Origin: JAIBBD01 sp041390685
GTDB lineage: Bacteria > Chloroflexota > Dehalococcoidia > UBA2979
Assembly (NCBI GenBank): GCA_041390685.1
Contig: JAWKPL010000001.1
Coordinates: 310,001 to 374,000, forward strand
Length of the DNA: 64,000 bases
Direction of reading: 5' to 3'
The notes below the pieces were generated by a model. It did not search any database, was not told where the DNA came from, and saw only the letters and a program-made list of their open reading frames with translations. The position numbers and the translations under genes were made by a program. This document shows, piece by piece, positions 32,578 to 46,203 of the stretch. The first letter of the stretch is position 1, and every line of letters starts with the position of its first letter.

Positions 32578-34580
32578 ATGAAACTGCCGCGACCCCAGGA
32601 TCTGCTGCGAGGCCTCGGACCGCAGCGGCCCTCGCGTGTGATCGTGGACGCGGTCCATCCCAGCGTGGACGGAGGGCGCTACCCCGCGAAGGCGACCGCT
32701 GGAGACCCGGTGTTCGTGCGCGCCCACCTGTTCGCGGACGGCCACGATGTGCTGCGCGCCGTCGCACGGTATCGAAACGCGGACGAGCACGAATGGCACG
32801 AGGCGCCGCTCCGGCTGACCGTGAGCGACGAATGGGAAGGCCACTTCCAAGCCGGACCGCCGGGCGCGATGGAGTTCACCGTCCAGGGCTGGGTCGACCA
32901 CTTCGCGACCTGGCGCGCTGACCTCGAGAAGCGCATCGCCGCCGAGTGGGACGTCACCGCGGAGTTGCTCGAGGGCGCAGCGCTCGTGCGCGGCTTCGCC
33001 GGGCATGCCGATGGCGACGCGCAGCGCTCTCTGCAGCGCTTCGCCGCACGGCTCGAGGGGGAGGGCGCTGGCTACGCCGAGCGGGTGGAGGCCGCGCTCG
33101 ACCCGCTCCTCCCCGCGCTCGCCGAAGCGCACGATCCGCGCGAGGGCGCCTCGGAATACCCGCCGCTCGGTCTCGTGGTGGAGCCGCAGCGGGCTCGCTT
33201 CGGCGCCTGGTACGAGTTCTTCCCCCGCTCGGCGGGCACGGACCCCACGCGAGGCGCCACGTTCGGGGAGGCAGCCGGCCGCCTCCCCGACATCGCGGCG
33301 ATGGGGTTCGACGTGGTCTACCTGCCACCCATCCACCCGATCGGGACGACCGCCCGCAAGGGCCGCGACAACGCGCTGGTGGCGCAGCCCGGCGATCCAG
33401 GATCCCCATGGGGCATCGGCTCGCCCGCGGGCGGGCATATGGCCGTCCACCCGGACCTCGGGAGCATCGAGGACTTCGACCGCTTCGTCGAAGAAGCCGC
33501 GCGCCACGGCCTCGATATCGCGCTCGACCTCGCACTCCAGTGCTCGCCCGACCACCCGTGGGTGACCGAACACCCCGAGTGGTTCCGGCACCGCCCGGAC
33601 GGCAGCATCCGCTACGCGGAGAACCCGCCGAAGCAGTACCAGGACATCTACCCACTGAACTTCGACAACGAGGACTGGGCCGCGCTCTGGCTCGAGGTGA
33701 GGAACGTCGTCGAGTTCTGGATCGGCCACGGAGTGCGCATCTTCCGCGTCGACAACCCGCACACGAAGCCCTTCCGCTTCTGGCAATGGCTCATCGCGGG
33801 CGTCCATGAGACGCACCCGGATGTGATCTTCCTGTCGGAGGCGTTCACCCGCCCGAAGGTGCAGCAGTCGCTGGCGAAGCTCGGGTTCAGCCAGTCGTAC
33901 TCCTACTTCACGTGGCGCAACACGAAGGCGCAGGTGGAGCAGTTCTTCACCGAGCTGACGCAGCCACCGCTGCGCGATTTCTTCCGCCCCAACCTGTTCA
34001 CCAACACCCCGGACATCTTGCACGCCTACCTGCAGGAGGGCGGCAGGCCCGCCTTCCTCGTGCGGCTCGTGCTCGCCGCGACCCTCGGGCCGTCGTACGG
34101 CATCTACAGCGGGTTCGAGTTCTGCGAGAACGTCGCCGTCGAGGGGACCGAGGAGTACCTGCACTCCGAGAAGTACGAGGTGAAGCCGCGTGACTGGGAT
34201 GCGCCGGGAAACATCAAGCCGGCGATCACGAGGTTGAACGCGCTCCGACGTGAGTACCAGGCGCTGCAGTTCAACCACCAGCTGTGGTTCCTGCCGACGG
34301 ACGACGACCAGGTGGTCGCCTGCATCAAGCGGCCGCCGCTCGGCGGCCCTGACCTCCTCATCGTCGTCAACCTCGACGTCAGGACGCCGCGTGATGCCTG
34401 GTTCGGACTGCCGCTCGCCGGCCTCGAAGGCTCGCCCCGGACACGCCGTTCCTGGTGGAGGACCTCCTCTCCGGCGTCAGCCAGACGTGGACCGGTGAGT
34501 GGAACCACGTCCGCCTCGACCCCGAGGTCATGCCCGCGGCCATCTTCGCCCTGCCAGGAACCGCCGAGGAGCCCCGATGA
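32578..34580 (+). CDS. glgE: Alpha-1,4-glucan:maltose-1-phosphate maltosyltransferase GlgE, single frameshift near the C terminus
   Basis: GlgE lengthens alpha-glucans with maltose units from maltose-1-phosphate. The frame is clean for 620 residues: region with YLPPIHPIG, nucleophile Asp392 in IFRVDNPHTK, acid Glu421 in FLSEAFTRP, and phosphate-site motif near NGPSYGIYSG equivalent (LGPSYGIYSGFE). At about 34435, in a run of four C, one base is missing; adding it restores DTPFLVEDLLSG and a full 667-residue protein ending at 34580. As written, the original frame runs on to 34980 with nonsense residues. The stop overlaps the treS start (ATGA). I read the shift as a probable sequence error. Confidence 0.88.
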
Positions 34581-35527
34581 GTCCGGCTCGAGGACGACCC
34601 GCTCTGAGTACAAGCACGCCGTCGTATACGAGATCTCCCCGTCCGCGCGTTCTTCGACAGCAACGGCGACGGCATCGGCGACTTCCGCGGCTGACCTCGA
34701 GCCGAGTATCTGGAGCGCCTCGGGGTGGACTGCCTGTGGCTCCTGCCGTTTATGCAGTCGCCGCTCCGCGACGGCGGCTACGACGTCTCGGACTACACTC
34801 GATCACCCGAGCCTCGGCACGATGTCCGACTTCAACCGTTTCATCCGCGAAGCTCACGAGCGCGGGATTCGCGTCATCACCGAGCTCGTGGTCAACCACA
34901 CGTCGGACCAGCACCCCTGGTTCCAGCGCGCGCGACGCGCCCCGCGCGGCTCTGCGCTGCGCGACATGCGTCTGGAGTGACAGCGACCAGAAGTGGCCGG
35001 AGACCGGATCATCTTCACCGACACCGAGACCTCGAACTGGGCATGGGACCCCGTCGCCGGCCAGTTCTACTGGCACCGCTTCTTCTCGCACCAGCCGGAC
35101 CTGAACTTCGACAGCCCACGGACGCGCCGCGCCGTCGAGAACCTGATGCGGTTCTGGTACGACCGCCAGGTGGACGGTCTGCGCCTCGACGCCATCCCCT
35201 ATCTCTTCGAGCGCGACGGCACGAACAACGAGAACCTGCCGGAGACGCACACCCTCCTGCGCCAGTGGCGGCACAGTCCGCGAGCGCTACCCAGGCCGCG
35301 CGTTCTTGGCCGAGGCGAACCAGTGGCCCGCCGACGTCGTCGCCTACTTCGGCGAGGGCGACAGGAGTGCCACATGGCCTACCACTTCCCGCTCATGCCG
35401 CGCATGTTCGTAGCGCTGCGGCAGGAAGGCCGCCATCCGATCGTCGATATCCTCGCAGACGCCCGAAATACCGCACAACTGCCAGTGGTGCCTCTTCCTC
35501 CGCAACCACGATGAGCTGACGCTCGAG
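34577..35527 (+). pseudogene. treS: Trehalose synthase TreS, N-terminal half, with many frameshifts
   Basis: The TreS catalytic barrel is spread over three frames: KHAVVYEIS (34612), VRAFFDSNGDGIGDFRG (34641), YLERLGVDCLWLLPFMQSPL (34703), SLGTMSDFNRFIREAHERGI (34816), VWSDSDQKWPE (34968), RIIFTDTETSNWAWDPVAG (35008), nucleophile Asp in GLRLDAIPYL (35188), RERYPGRAFLAEANQWPADV with the acid Glu (35312), CHMAYHFPLMPRMFVALRQ (35370), then QTPEIPHNCQWCLFLRNHDE (35456). I count at least nine small indels, mostly loss of a base in short repeats. All catalytic residues survive, which argues for assembly error. TreS interconverts trehalose and maltose. It starts in the ATGA overlap with glgE. Confidence 0.8.
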
Positions 35528-37842
35528 ATGGTCACCGCCGAGGAGCGCGACTACATGTACTCGGTGTACGCCGCGGACATGCAGATGCGACGCAACCTCG
35601 GCATCGGACGCCGCCTCAGCCCGCTCCTGAACAACAACCGTCGCGCCATCGAGTTGCTCCACTGCCTCCTCTTCACGCTCCCGGGGACGCCCGTCCTCTA
35701 CTACGGGGACGAGATCGGGATGGGAGACAACATCTACCTCGGCGACCGGGACGGTGTCCGCACGCCGATGCAGTGGTCTGCTGACCGCAACGCCGGGTTC
35801 TCCACAGCGGACTCCGCGCGGCTCTACCTCCCCGTGAACACGGACCCGCAGTACGGCTACCAGGCCGTGAGCGTCGAGGCGCAAGAGCGCAGTCCGTCAT
35901 CCCTGCTCAACTGGATGCGACGCATGATCGCCGTGCGCAGGCAGCGGCGGCGCATCTTCGGCTCCGGTTCGCTGCACTTCCTGCACCCGGAGAACCGCCA
36001 CGTCCTCGCCTACCTCCGCCACTACGAGGGCGAAGTCGTGTTGATCGTGGCGAACCTCTCGCGCTTCGTGCAGCCAGTGACGCTCGACCTGAGCGAGTAC
36101 GGCGGCTGCCAGCCCGTCGAGGTGATCGGCGGGGGCGCGTTCCCCGTGATCACGGACCAGCCATACTTCCTGTCCCTCGGCCCCCACGCCTTCTACTGGT
36201 TCGACCTGGTCCCCCAGTCGGAACCGCTCGTCGTCACCGCCGAGCCCGAGGGCGGCGTGGACATCGCCGTGGACGGCGACTGGGATGCCGTCTTCCGCTC
36301 CGAGGCGCTGCGCACACTCGAGGAGGAAGTGCTGCCGCACTCGATGCCGCCGCAGCGCTGGTTCGGCGGCAAGGACCGCACGATCACGGAGGTCCGCGTC
36401 GCGGACGCGCTCCCGCTGACGGCGGGCGCCGCCCCCTCATGGCTCGCGCTCGTCGATGTGACCTACGCCGGCGCGGCCGGTTCCGAGACGTACGCGCTGC
36501 CGCTCGCCATCGCGGTGGGGCAGGCCGCGCGTCGTGTCCGAGACGAGTCAGCGGCGGCCGTGCTCAGTTCCGTCTCCGGCCCCCGCGGCCGCGGCATCCT
36601 CTACGACGGCTTCGCTTCGCCGGAGGTCGTACGCCAGCTGGTGTCGATGCTGCGGGAGGGCCGCACGGTCCGCGGTCGTCGCGGCCAGCTGCGGGCAGAG
36701 CCCGCGCGCGCGTTCGACGAGTTGTTCGACGCCCTCGACGCCAGACCGTCCGTGCAGACGATGTCCGGCGAACAGAGCAACACGTCCGTCCGCATCGGCG
36801 AACAGGTCATCCTCAAGCTGTTTCGCCGCATCACGCCCGGACCGCACCCCGAGGTGGAAGCGGGACGGCACTTCGAGCTCGTTGGCTTCGACCGTGCGCC
36901 GCGCCTGGCCGGGGCGTTCGAGTACGCGCCGCGCGAGGGAGCGCCCTCGACGCTCGCCATCGCGCACGAGCTGGTCTGGAACCAGCGCGACGGCTGGAGC
37001 TACACGGTCGCAGAGCTCGCGCGCTTCCTCGCCGCCGCGGACGCGATCCCCGAGGTGCGCGACGAGCCGCTCGACCCGAATTACGTGGAGTCGGCTCGGG
37101 TCCTCGGTCAGCGCACGGCTGAGATGCACCTGGCCCTGGCGGACGAGCGCGGTCTCGACTCGTTCCGCCCCGAGCCCCTCGAGGCGGACGATGTCGACGT
37201 CGTCGCAACTCGTATCACCCGCCGGCTGCGCGCGCTCGCGTCCGCCCTTGACCGGATTCGTCCGGACCTCCAGCCCGCGGAAGCCGACGCGGTCGAGGTG
37301 CTGCGCGCGGCGGCAGCCCGCCGGGGCGGCTGGCGGCCGCGACTGCCGCGCGGTCGTGCACCGCTCGGCCGCAAGATCCGTTGCCACGGGGACTACCATC
37401 TTGGTCAGGTGCTATGGGCGCTCAACGACTTCTACATCGTGGACTTCGAGGGGGAGGTAGGCCTCTCGCTCGAAGAGCGGCGAGCGAAGGCATCCGCCCT
37501 CACGGACGTCGCTGGCATGCTGCGCTCATTCGACTATGCCGCGACGTTCGCCATGCGCGAGCGGTCGCGCGAAATGCCCACCACCGAGGCGCTCGTTGCC
37601 TCCCTCGAGCCGGCGACGGCCCGCTGGGTGCGAGAAGCAGGCGCCGCCTTCCTCGACACCTATCGCGCGGTCGTGGAGGGGGCCGGGCTGCTGCCGGAGG
37701 ATTCTGAGCGTTTCGACGTACTGCTGCGGCTCCATCTCCTCGACAAAGCGCTGCATGAACTGGAGTACGAACTGGCGAACCGTCCCGACTGGATCAGCAT
37801 CCCCCTCCGCGCCGCCGCGGACCTGCTCGGACCGAGCGCCTC

Positions 37843-37846
<4 letters not shown>
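35528..37846 (+). CDS. treS: Trehalose synthase C-terminal part fused to maltokinase
   Basis: A clean frame of 772 residues continuing the disrupted treS. The first 240 residues complete TreS (LPGTPVLYYGDEIGMGDNIY, RTPMQWSADRNAGF, then the beta domain). From about residue 258 follows a maltokinase (Mak/Pep2): N-terminal cap with RWFGGKDRTITEV, nucleotide region SGEQSNTSVRIGEQVILKLF, and catalytic CHGDYHLGQ with metal-binding IVDFEGE. The kinase turns maltose from TreS into maltose-1-phosphate for GlgE, so the fusion channels trehalose to glucan. Such TreS-Mak fusions of about 1,100 residues are known. The true start is at 34577; the ATG at 35528 is internal. The stop overlaps the glgB GTG (GTGA). 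Confidence 0.92.
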
Positions 37847-39770
<1,924 letters not shown>

Positions 39771-39774
<4 letters not shown>

Positions 39775-41810
39775 CGCGCTTCAGCATCGTCGTCCACGGC
39801 CACCAGCCGCCGGGCAACTTCGATTCGGTCTTCCAGCGCGGCGTCGCGCAATGCTACTTGCCGTTCTTCGAGCTGCTCGAGCAGTTCCCCGCCGTCCGCA
39901 TGACGGTCCACTTCTCCGGCAGCCTCCTCGAATGGCTCGATCGCCATGACCCGCGGGTCATCGAGGCACTGCAGCGCCTCGTCGCCCGAGGCCAGGTCGA
40001 GCCGGCGGCGGCCGGGCTCTTCGAACCGGTCCTCGCGCTGCTGCCGCCGGGCGACCGGGTCAACCAGCTGCTCGCTCACCGCGCCATGCTCCAGCGGCTC
40101 TTCGGCGTCGATACGCAGACCGGCTGGCTGACCGAGCGCATCTGGATGCAAGAGATCGCCGCCTCGCTGCACGACGGCGGCATCGGCGTGGTGCCGCTGG
40201 ACGACTTGCACTTCCTCTCTGCGGGCCTGGCCCTCGAGGAGCTGACGGGGCCATTCCGCACGGAGTACCAGGGCAAGGCCGTCGCCGTCGTCCCCGCCAT
40301 CGAGGAGCTCCGCATGAGCATCCCGTGGCGGCCCGTGCCGGAGGTGCTCGCCACGCTGCGCCGCGAGGCGGCTCGCGGCGTCCCGCTGCTGACATTCGCC
40401 GATGACATCGAGAAGTTCGGCATGTGGCCGGGCACGTTCGACGCCGTCTACCGCCGCGGCTGGCTGCGTGACTTCTTCGAAGGCCTGACAGCCCTGTCCG
40501 AGGTGGAGACGGCGCCGCTCGGCGAGGCTGTGGCGGTGCTGCCCCCCGGCCCGCGCGTGTACCTCCCGGACGGCAGCTACCCCGAGATGCTGCGCTGGTC
40601 GTTGCCCCCCGAGGGGCAGCGACGCGCGCGGGCGTCGCAGGCCCACCTCGAAACGAACGGCCTCTGGGAGGAGGTTCGCCCACAGCTCCGATCCGGCACC
40701 TACTTCCAGTTCCTGGCGAAGTACCCGGAGTCGAACCACATCCACAAGCGGATGCTGGACGTCAGCGCGCGGGTCGCGAGGCGGCACCCTCCGCGGTCCG
40801 TACGCCCGGACGCGGAACTCCCTCCGGCCGTGTTTCACCTGTATCGCGCGCAAGCAAACTGCGCCTACTGGCACGGCCTCTTCGGCGGCACGTACCTCGC
40901 ACTGCTGCGCCAGGCGCTGTTCCGTTCGCTCCTGCGCGCCGAGCGGGCGCTCGAGGCGGAGGGCGCGGCCGTGTCCCCCCTCCGAGTCTTCGACCTCGAT
41001 GCCGACGGCGTCGAGGAAGCCCTGCTGTCGACGCAGTCGCTGACGGCGTGCGTCGCCCCCGGCGACGGCGGCTCGATCGTCGAACTCTCCGACCGAGCCG
41101 CCGCCGTGAACATCGTCGACACGCTCGCTCGCCGCCCCGAGGCGTATCACGAGGAAGGCGATCGGGCGCCCTACCCGTACGACCGGGGACGGCGCGGCTG
41201 TTTCCTCGACCGCTTCCTCCCGCCGGGCCCGCCGCCCGCGCGCAGCCTGCCCGTGATCGACCAGGGTGACTTCACCGGCCGCACGTATGACATGCGCACC
41301 CGCCGGCGCGACGGGCGCCCCGAGGTGAGCCTGAGCCGTACGGCGGCCGCGCCCGGTGGCATCGTGCGCATCGAGAAGGTCCTCGCGTTCGAGGCGGATG
41401 GTCGCACGCTCCACGCCCGCTACCGCCTCACCGGCCTCGAAGGAGCAGTGGACGCGCGGTTCGCCGTCGAGCACAACCTCGGCCTGTTCTTCGACGAGTA
41501 CCCGCGCGGCGAGGTCCGGCTCGGCGAGCGCACGCACACGCTGCAGCGGGGCGGCGCCGCCCGTCGGGTCGCCGAGGCGGCGGCCGGGCTGGCGGGCCAT
41601 GGTATCTCTGTACGCATGACGGTGAGCCGCGACGCCGACATCGATGTGCGCCCGATTGCGACCGTCTCACAGTCGGAAGCGGGCTTCGAGGAGATTCCAC
41701 AGTCGCTTGCGTGCCTGTTCAGCTGGCCGCTGCGCCTCGGCCCGGGTGAGACCTTCGAGCTCGACGCCGCGCTGACCTTGAGCGCCGACCCGGAGCCCGA
41801 CGGCGTATGA
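39771..41810 (+). CDS. GH57 family 4-alpha-glucanotransferase / alpha-amylase
   Basis: 679 residues. The catalytic (beta/alpha)7 domain has VHGHQPPGN (motif 1), GLFEPVLALL (motif 2), WLTERIW with nucleophile Glu122 (motif 3) and FADDIEKFGMW with Asp211/212 (motif 4). These positions match the Glu123/Asp214 pair of Thermococcus litoralis 4-alpha-glucanotransferase. The middle domain has the DUF1925-like stretch LYRAQANCAYWHGLFGGTYL and the C-terminal third is a DUF1926-like beta domain. It would rearrange linear glucans, sizing chains for TreY or GlgE. The ATG overlaps the glgB stop by 4 bases and its stop overlaps treZ. Confidence 0.9.
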
Positions 41811-43654
41811 CGTGGACGCGACGCCTCGGCGCGTGGCCCGAGGGCGGCGGCGTGCAGTTCCGGGTGTGGGCTCCGAATGCCACGCGCGTCAATGTGCGTA
41901 TCGAGGGCGCGGGCCGGCAGGTGGCACTCGAGCCGCAGGACGGCGGATACCACAGCATCCACGTCGCCGGTCTCCCATCGGGCGCTCGCTACTCGTATCT
42001 CCTCGACGGCCGCGGCCCCTTCCCGGACCCGTGCTCACGATTCCAGCCGGAAGGTGTCCACGGCCCCTCCGAGGTAGTCGACCCTGCGTTCGAGTGGACC
42101 GATTCGGCCTGGCACGGCCTGCCGCTCGCAGCCCTCGTGACCTACGAGATGCACGTCGGCACGTTCACGCCGGAGGGCACGTTCGCCGCGGCGACGGCCG
42201 CGCTGCCCGCGCTCGCCGACCTCGGCGTGACTGCGGTGCAATTGCTGCCCGTGGCCGACTTCGCGGGCGGCCGCGGCTGGGGCTACGATGGCGTCGCGCT
42301 CTTCGCACCGGCACGCTGCTACGGGCGTCCCGAGGACCTGCGGGCCCTGATCGACCGCGCGCATGCGCTCGGCATGGCCGTCATCCTGGACGTCGTCTAC
42401 AACCACTTCGGGCCGGACGGCGCGTACCAGGCGGCGTTCAGCGAGCAGTACTTCAACCCCGACCACCAGACGCTCTGGGGCGCGGCGATCAACCTCGATG
42501 GCGCGGGGAGCCAGGCGGTACGCGACTACTTCATTGAGAGCGCGCTGCACTGGCTCCACGAGTATCACGTCGACGGCTTCCGCCTCGATTCGACCCACGC
42601 GCTCGTCGATGCCAGCCCGCACCACTTCCTCGCCGACTACGCGGACGCCGTCCACTCGGCCGTTCCGAGGCCGCACCGCCCGCTCGTGATCGCCGAGGAC
42701 CACCGCAACCTCGACATGCTCTTGCTGCCGCCTGAGCGCGGCGGCTATGACCTCGATGCCGTGCTCGCCGACGACCTCCATCACGAGGTGCGCCGTATCG
42801 TCGCCGGCGATGACGAAGGGTACTACCAGGACTACCGCGGCGCCGCCGAAGACCTCGCGACCTGCCTCGAACGGGGCTGGCTCTACATGGGACAGCACGC
42901 ACCGTACTGGGGCGAGCCGCGCGGCACGGATCCTGGCGACCTCGCATTGCCGCACTTCGTGCACTGCCTCCAGAATCACGATCAGGTGGGGAATCGCCCC
43001 TTCGGCGACCGCCTCACGGCGACGGCAGATCTCGCCGCCGTCCGCGCCGCGACCGCCGTGCTCCTCATCTCAGCGGCCACCCCGATGCTCTTCATGGGGC
43101 AGGAATGGGCCGCCTCGGCGCCGTTCCAGTTTTTCACGGACCACAATGAGGAGCTGGGGCGGGCGGTCACGGAGGGCCGGCGATCCGAGTTCCGCGCCTG
43201 GGCCGCGTTCCGCGACGAAGCCACTCGCGACCGCATTCCCGACCCACAGTCCCCGGCCACATTCGAGCGCAGCAAGCTCGACTGGGACGAACGCCACCAG
43301 ATGCCTCACTCGAGCATCCTCGAGTGGCATCGCCGGCTGCTCCGGCTCCGCCGCGACGAGCAGGCGCTCCGCTGGACCGAGTACGCCACGCAGCGCGCCC
43401 GCCCCGTCGATGACGACACGATCGTCCTCGAACGCAGGAGTGGCGACTCGGCCATGCTCCTCGTCGCGCGGCTCCGAGGAGACGCCACGACCCTGCAACT
43501 GCCGGAGCTCTCGGACGGGCGCTGGACCCTGGCGCTGACCTCGGAGGACGCCGCGTTCGTCGACGACCCCAGGCCGATCGAGGTCGACGCGAGTACGGGC
43601 CGCTGCACCTTCGAGCGCCCCGGGGCGGCGCTCTTTCGTCTCGGCCCGCCGTGA
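41807..43654 (+). CDS. treZ: Malto-oligosyltrehalose trehalohydrolase TreZ
   Basis: 615 residues. N-terminal beta domain (RLGAWPEGGGVQFRVWAPNA), barrel with YEMHVGTFTPEGTF, region I DVVYNHFGPDG, nucleophile Asp261 in GFRLDSTHAL, acid Glu297 in VIAEDHRN, and LQNHDQVGNRPFGDRL, the TreZ form of region IV. It releases trehalose from the reducing-end unit made by TreY, the next gene. It overlaps both neighbours by 4 bases. Confidence 0.96.
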   Translation: MTWTRRLGAWPEGGGVQFRVWAPNATRVNVRIEGAGRQVALEPQDGGYHSIHVAGLPSGARYSYLLDGRGPFPDPCSRFQPEGVHGPSEVVDPAFEWTDSAWHGLPLAALVTYEMHVGTFTPEGTFAAATAALPALADLGVTAVQLLPVADFAGGRGWGYDGVALFAPARCYGRPEDLRALIDRAHALGMAVILDVVYNHFGPDGAYQAAFSEQYFNPDHQTLWGAAINLDGAGSQAVRDYFIESALHWLHEYHVDGFRLDSTHALVDASPHHFLADYADAVHSAVPRPHRPLVIAEDHRNLDMLLLPPERGGYDLDAVLADDLHHEVRRIVAGDDEGYYQDYRGAAEDLATCLERGWLYMGQHAPYWGEPRGTDPGDLALPHFVHCLQNHDQVGNRPFGDRLTATADLAAVRAATAVLLISAATPMLFMGQEWAASAPFQFFTDHNEELGRAVTEGRRSEFRAWAAFRDEATRDRIPDPQSPATFERSKLDWDERHQMPHSSILEWHRRLLRLRRDEQALRWTEYATQRARPVDDDTIVLERRSGDSAMLLVARLRGDATTLQLPELSDGRWTLALTSEDAAFVDDPRPIEVDASTGRCTFERPGAALFRLGPP

Positions 43655-46191
43655 CGCCGCCGCGCTTGCCAGGGAACGTCCCCGCCAGCACCTACCGCCT
43701 GCAGATGCATCGGGAATTCACGTTCGGAGACGCCGAGGCGCACCTCGACTACTTCGCGGGCCTCGGGATCACGCACCTGTACCTTTCACCGGTCACGGCT
43801 GCCGTGCCGGACAGCACCCACGGCTACGACGTCATCGACCCGTCGCTCGTGAACCCCGAGCTTGGCGGCGAAGACGGACTCCGCGCACTGGCGAGCTCCG
43901 CAGAGGCCCGCGGCCTCGGCCTCATCCTCGACATCGTCCCCAACCACATGTCGACGTCGCACGAGAACTGGCGCTGGGCCGACGTGCTTCGCCACGGCAG
44001 AGCATCCCCGTTCGCGCACTGGTTTGACATCGACTGGGAGGCCCGCGACGAACTGGCGCATCGCGGAAAAGTCCTGCTCCCCGTCCTCGGCGACGGTCTC
44101 GAGGCGGTGCTCGCGCGCGGCGAGCTCACCGTCGAGCACGATGCCGGGGGCGCCTGGCTGCGCTATTTCGAGCGCCGCTTCCCCCTGGCGCCCGGCACCG
44201 AGACGGCCGCTTCCGCCGAGCGCCTCCGCGCGCTCCTCGAGGAGCAGCATTATGTCCTCGATTACTGGCGCGCCGCGAAGTCCCACGTCGACTACCGCCG
44301 CTTCTTCACCATCGACGAGCTGGTCGGCGTCCGTGTCGAGGACTCCGATGTATTCACGGGGACACACGCCCTCTTCGGGCGGCTGGCCGCCGAGGGCGTG
44401 ATCGCCGGTGTGCGCGTCGACCACGCGGACGGCCTCTCCGATCCGGCCCAGTACTTCCGGCGGCTGCGCGCGCTCCTCGGAGCCGACGCCTACATCGTGG
44501 CCGAGAAGATCCTCGGCCCCGACGAACACCTCCCCGACGGCTGGCCCATCGAGGGCACCACGGGGTACGAGTTCCTGGCGGACGTCGCCGCCCTGCAGAC
44601 CGACGACGCGCGGCGCGAGGCGCTCGAGGCTGTGTACGCCCGCGACACCGGGCGTGACACGCCGTACGAGGACATCGCCCATCAGTCGCGGCTGCGCGTC
44701 CTCGATGGCTCGCTCGCCGGGCCGCTGCAACGCGCCGCGCGGCAGCTCCACCGCGCACTCGAGGCTCCGCCCGCGCTCGGCGCGTTCAGCGCCGCCGTCC
44801 GCGCCCTCCTCGCGTGTCTCCCCGTCTACCGCACCTATCACACCGTCGCGGACATCGACCCCAGTGCCGAAGCCGTGATCGAGGAAGCAGCGCGCCAGGC
44901 CCGCTCCCGGCACCCCGAGGTCGACGCGGACACGCTGACGCAGGCGGCTGCGGCCCTCGCACGCCCTGAGCCGGACGCGCGGGTCGCGGTCATGCGGCTC
45001 CAGCAGCTCATGCCGGCCGTCGCCGCCAAGGCGATCGAGGACAGCGCCTTCTACCGCTACATCCCCCTGCTGTCACTGGACGAGGTGGGCGGCGACCCGG
45101 TGCATCTGCGAGTGGACGCCGCGGGCTTCCACGCCCGGAACGCGGAGCGCGCCCGCCGCTGGCCGGCCTCGATGCTGACCACAGCGACGCACGACCACAA
45201 GCGCGGCGAGGATGTGCGCGCACGGCTCGGCGCCCTGTCGGAGCGGCCGCAGGAGTGGGCCGCGTTCCTCGACACATTCCACGCGGCCGCAGGCCCCGCG
45301 CCCGCTCCCCTCGAAGGCTATCGAGCAGCGCAGACACTCGCCGCGATGTGGCCCAAGGAGGCCGGGCCCGCCGAGGAGGAGCGCCTCACGGACCGCCTCG
45401 CCGCCTACCTGGTGAAATCAGCCCGCGAGGCCGGCGAGCGCACTTCGTGGGACGCACCCGAAGCCGCGTTCGAGTCGTCGCTCGAGGCATACGCGGGAGC
45501 CGCCGTCGAGGCGACGCGCCGCCTGCCGGACGGACCGCGTGCGTGGCTGTCGCGCCTCGCACGGCGCGGACAGGACAACACGCTCGCCCAGGTGCTCCTG
45601 CGCGTGTGCTCCCCGGGCGTACCGGACACCTACCAGGGCGCCGAGTTCTGGGACGGCAGCCTCGTCGACCCGGACAACCGACGTGCCGTCGACTATGACG
45701 CGCGTGAGGCCGCCCTCGCGCGCCTCGGCCCCCTCCTCGAAGACGCCCCCGCCGGCTCCGCGGCGCGCCGCGAGGGCATCCAGAGGCTGACGAGGAGCGG
45801 ACCCGCCAACGAGGTAAAGCTGTACATCCTCGCTCGCTCGCTTCGGCGGCGGCGGACGCTGCATCCACTCTTCGTCACCGGCTCGTACCTGCCGCTCGAT
45901 GTCCGGGGCACGCATGCCGCGCACGCGCTGGCGTTCGCGCGCCACCTCGGTGACCGCTGGATGATCGCCGCGGTCACGCTCCACCCCGCCGGCCTCGAGC
46001 GCGCGGCCGGCGATCCGCCGGACTGGGGCGACACCGCGCTCGCGCTCCCCGCGGAGCTCGGCATCCCGCTCGAGGACGCGCTGACCGGCGCCATGCACCG
46101 CCCGACCACGACGCCGGACGGCGCTATGCTGCCCCTGCGCGACGTCTTCGGCATACTGCCGGTCGCGCTCCTCGAACCCGACAACTCGTAG
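43651..46191 (+). CDS. treY: Maltooligosyl trehalose synthase TreY
   Basis: 846 residues, normal for TreY. STYRLQMHREFTF at the start and HLYLSPVTAAVPDSTHGYDV are family signatures; region I DIVPNHMS, nucleophile Asp257 in GVRVDHADGLSDP and acid Glu285 in IVAEKIL. The long TreY-specific inserted domain lies between about residues 300 and 600, and VPDTYQGAEFWDGSLVDPDN marks the C-terminal part. It converts the reducing end of maltodextrin to a trehalosyl unit. The start is GTG in a GTGA overlap with treZ. Confidence 0.96.
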   Translation: MTPPRLPGNVPASTYRLQMHREFTFGDAEAHLDYFAGLGITHLYLSPVTAAVPDSTHGYDVIDPSLVNPELGGEDGLRALASSAEARGLGLILDIVPNHMSTSHENWRWADVLRHGRASPFAHWFDIDWEARDELAHRGKVLLPVLGDGLEAVLARGELTVEHDAGGAWLRYFERRFPLAPGTETAASAERLRALLEEQHYVLDYWRAAKSHVDYRRFFTIDELVGVRVEDSDVFTGTHALFGRLAAEGVIAGVRVDHADGLSDPAQYFRRLRALLGADAYIVAEKILGPDEHLPDGWPIEGTTGYEFLADVAALQTDDARREALEAVYARDTGRDTPYEDIAHQSRLRVLDGSLAGPLQRAARQLHRALEAPPALGAFSAAVRALLACLPVYRTYHTVADIDPSAEAVIEEAARQARSRHPEVDADTLTQAAAALARPEPDARVAVMRLQQLMPAVAAKAIEDSAFYRYIPLLSLDEVGGDPVHLRVDAAGFHARNAERARRWPASMLTTATHDHKRGEDVRARLGALSERPQEWAAFLDTFHAAAGPAPAPLEGYRAAQTLAAMWPKEAGPAEEERLTDRLAAYLVKSAREAGERTSWDAPEAAFESSLEAYAGAAVEATRRLPDGPRAWLSRLARRGQDNTLAQVLLRVCSPGVPDTYQGAEFWDGSLVDPDNRRAVDYDAREAALARLGPLLEDAPAGSAARREGIQRLTRSGPANEVKLYILARSLRRRRTLHPLFVTGSYLPLDVRGTHAAHALAFARHLGDRWMIAAVTLHPAGLERAAGDPPDWGDTALALPAELGIPLEDALTGAMHRPTTTPDGAMLPLRDVFGILPVALLEPDNS

Positions 46192-46203
46192 CAGGAGGTC
46201 TCG

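Noticed and set aside
34430..35460. Programmed frameshifting in glgE/treS
   Set aside because: There are too many shifts, in both directions, and no slippery site with a following structure; errors or decay explain it better.
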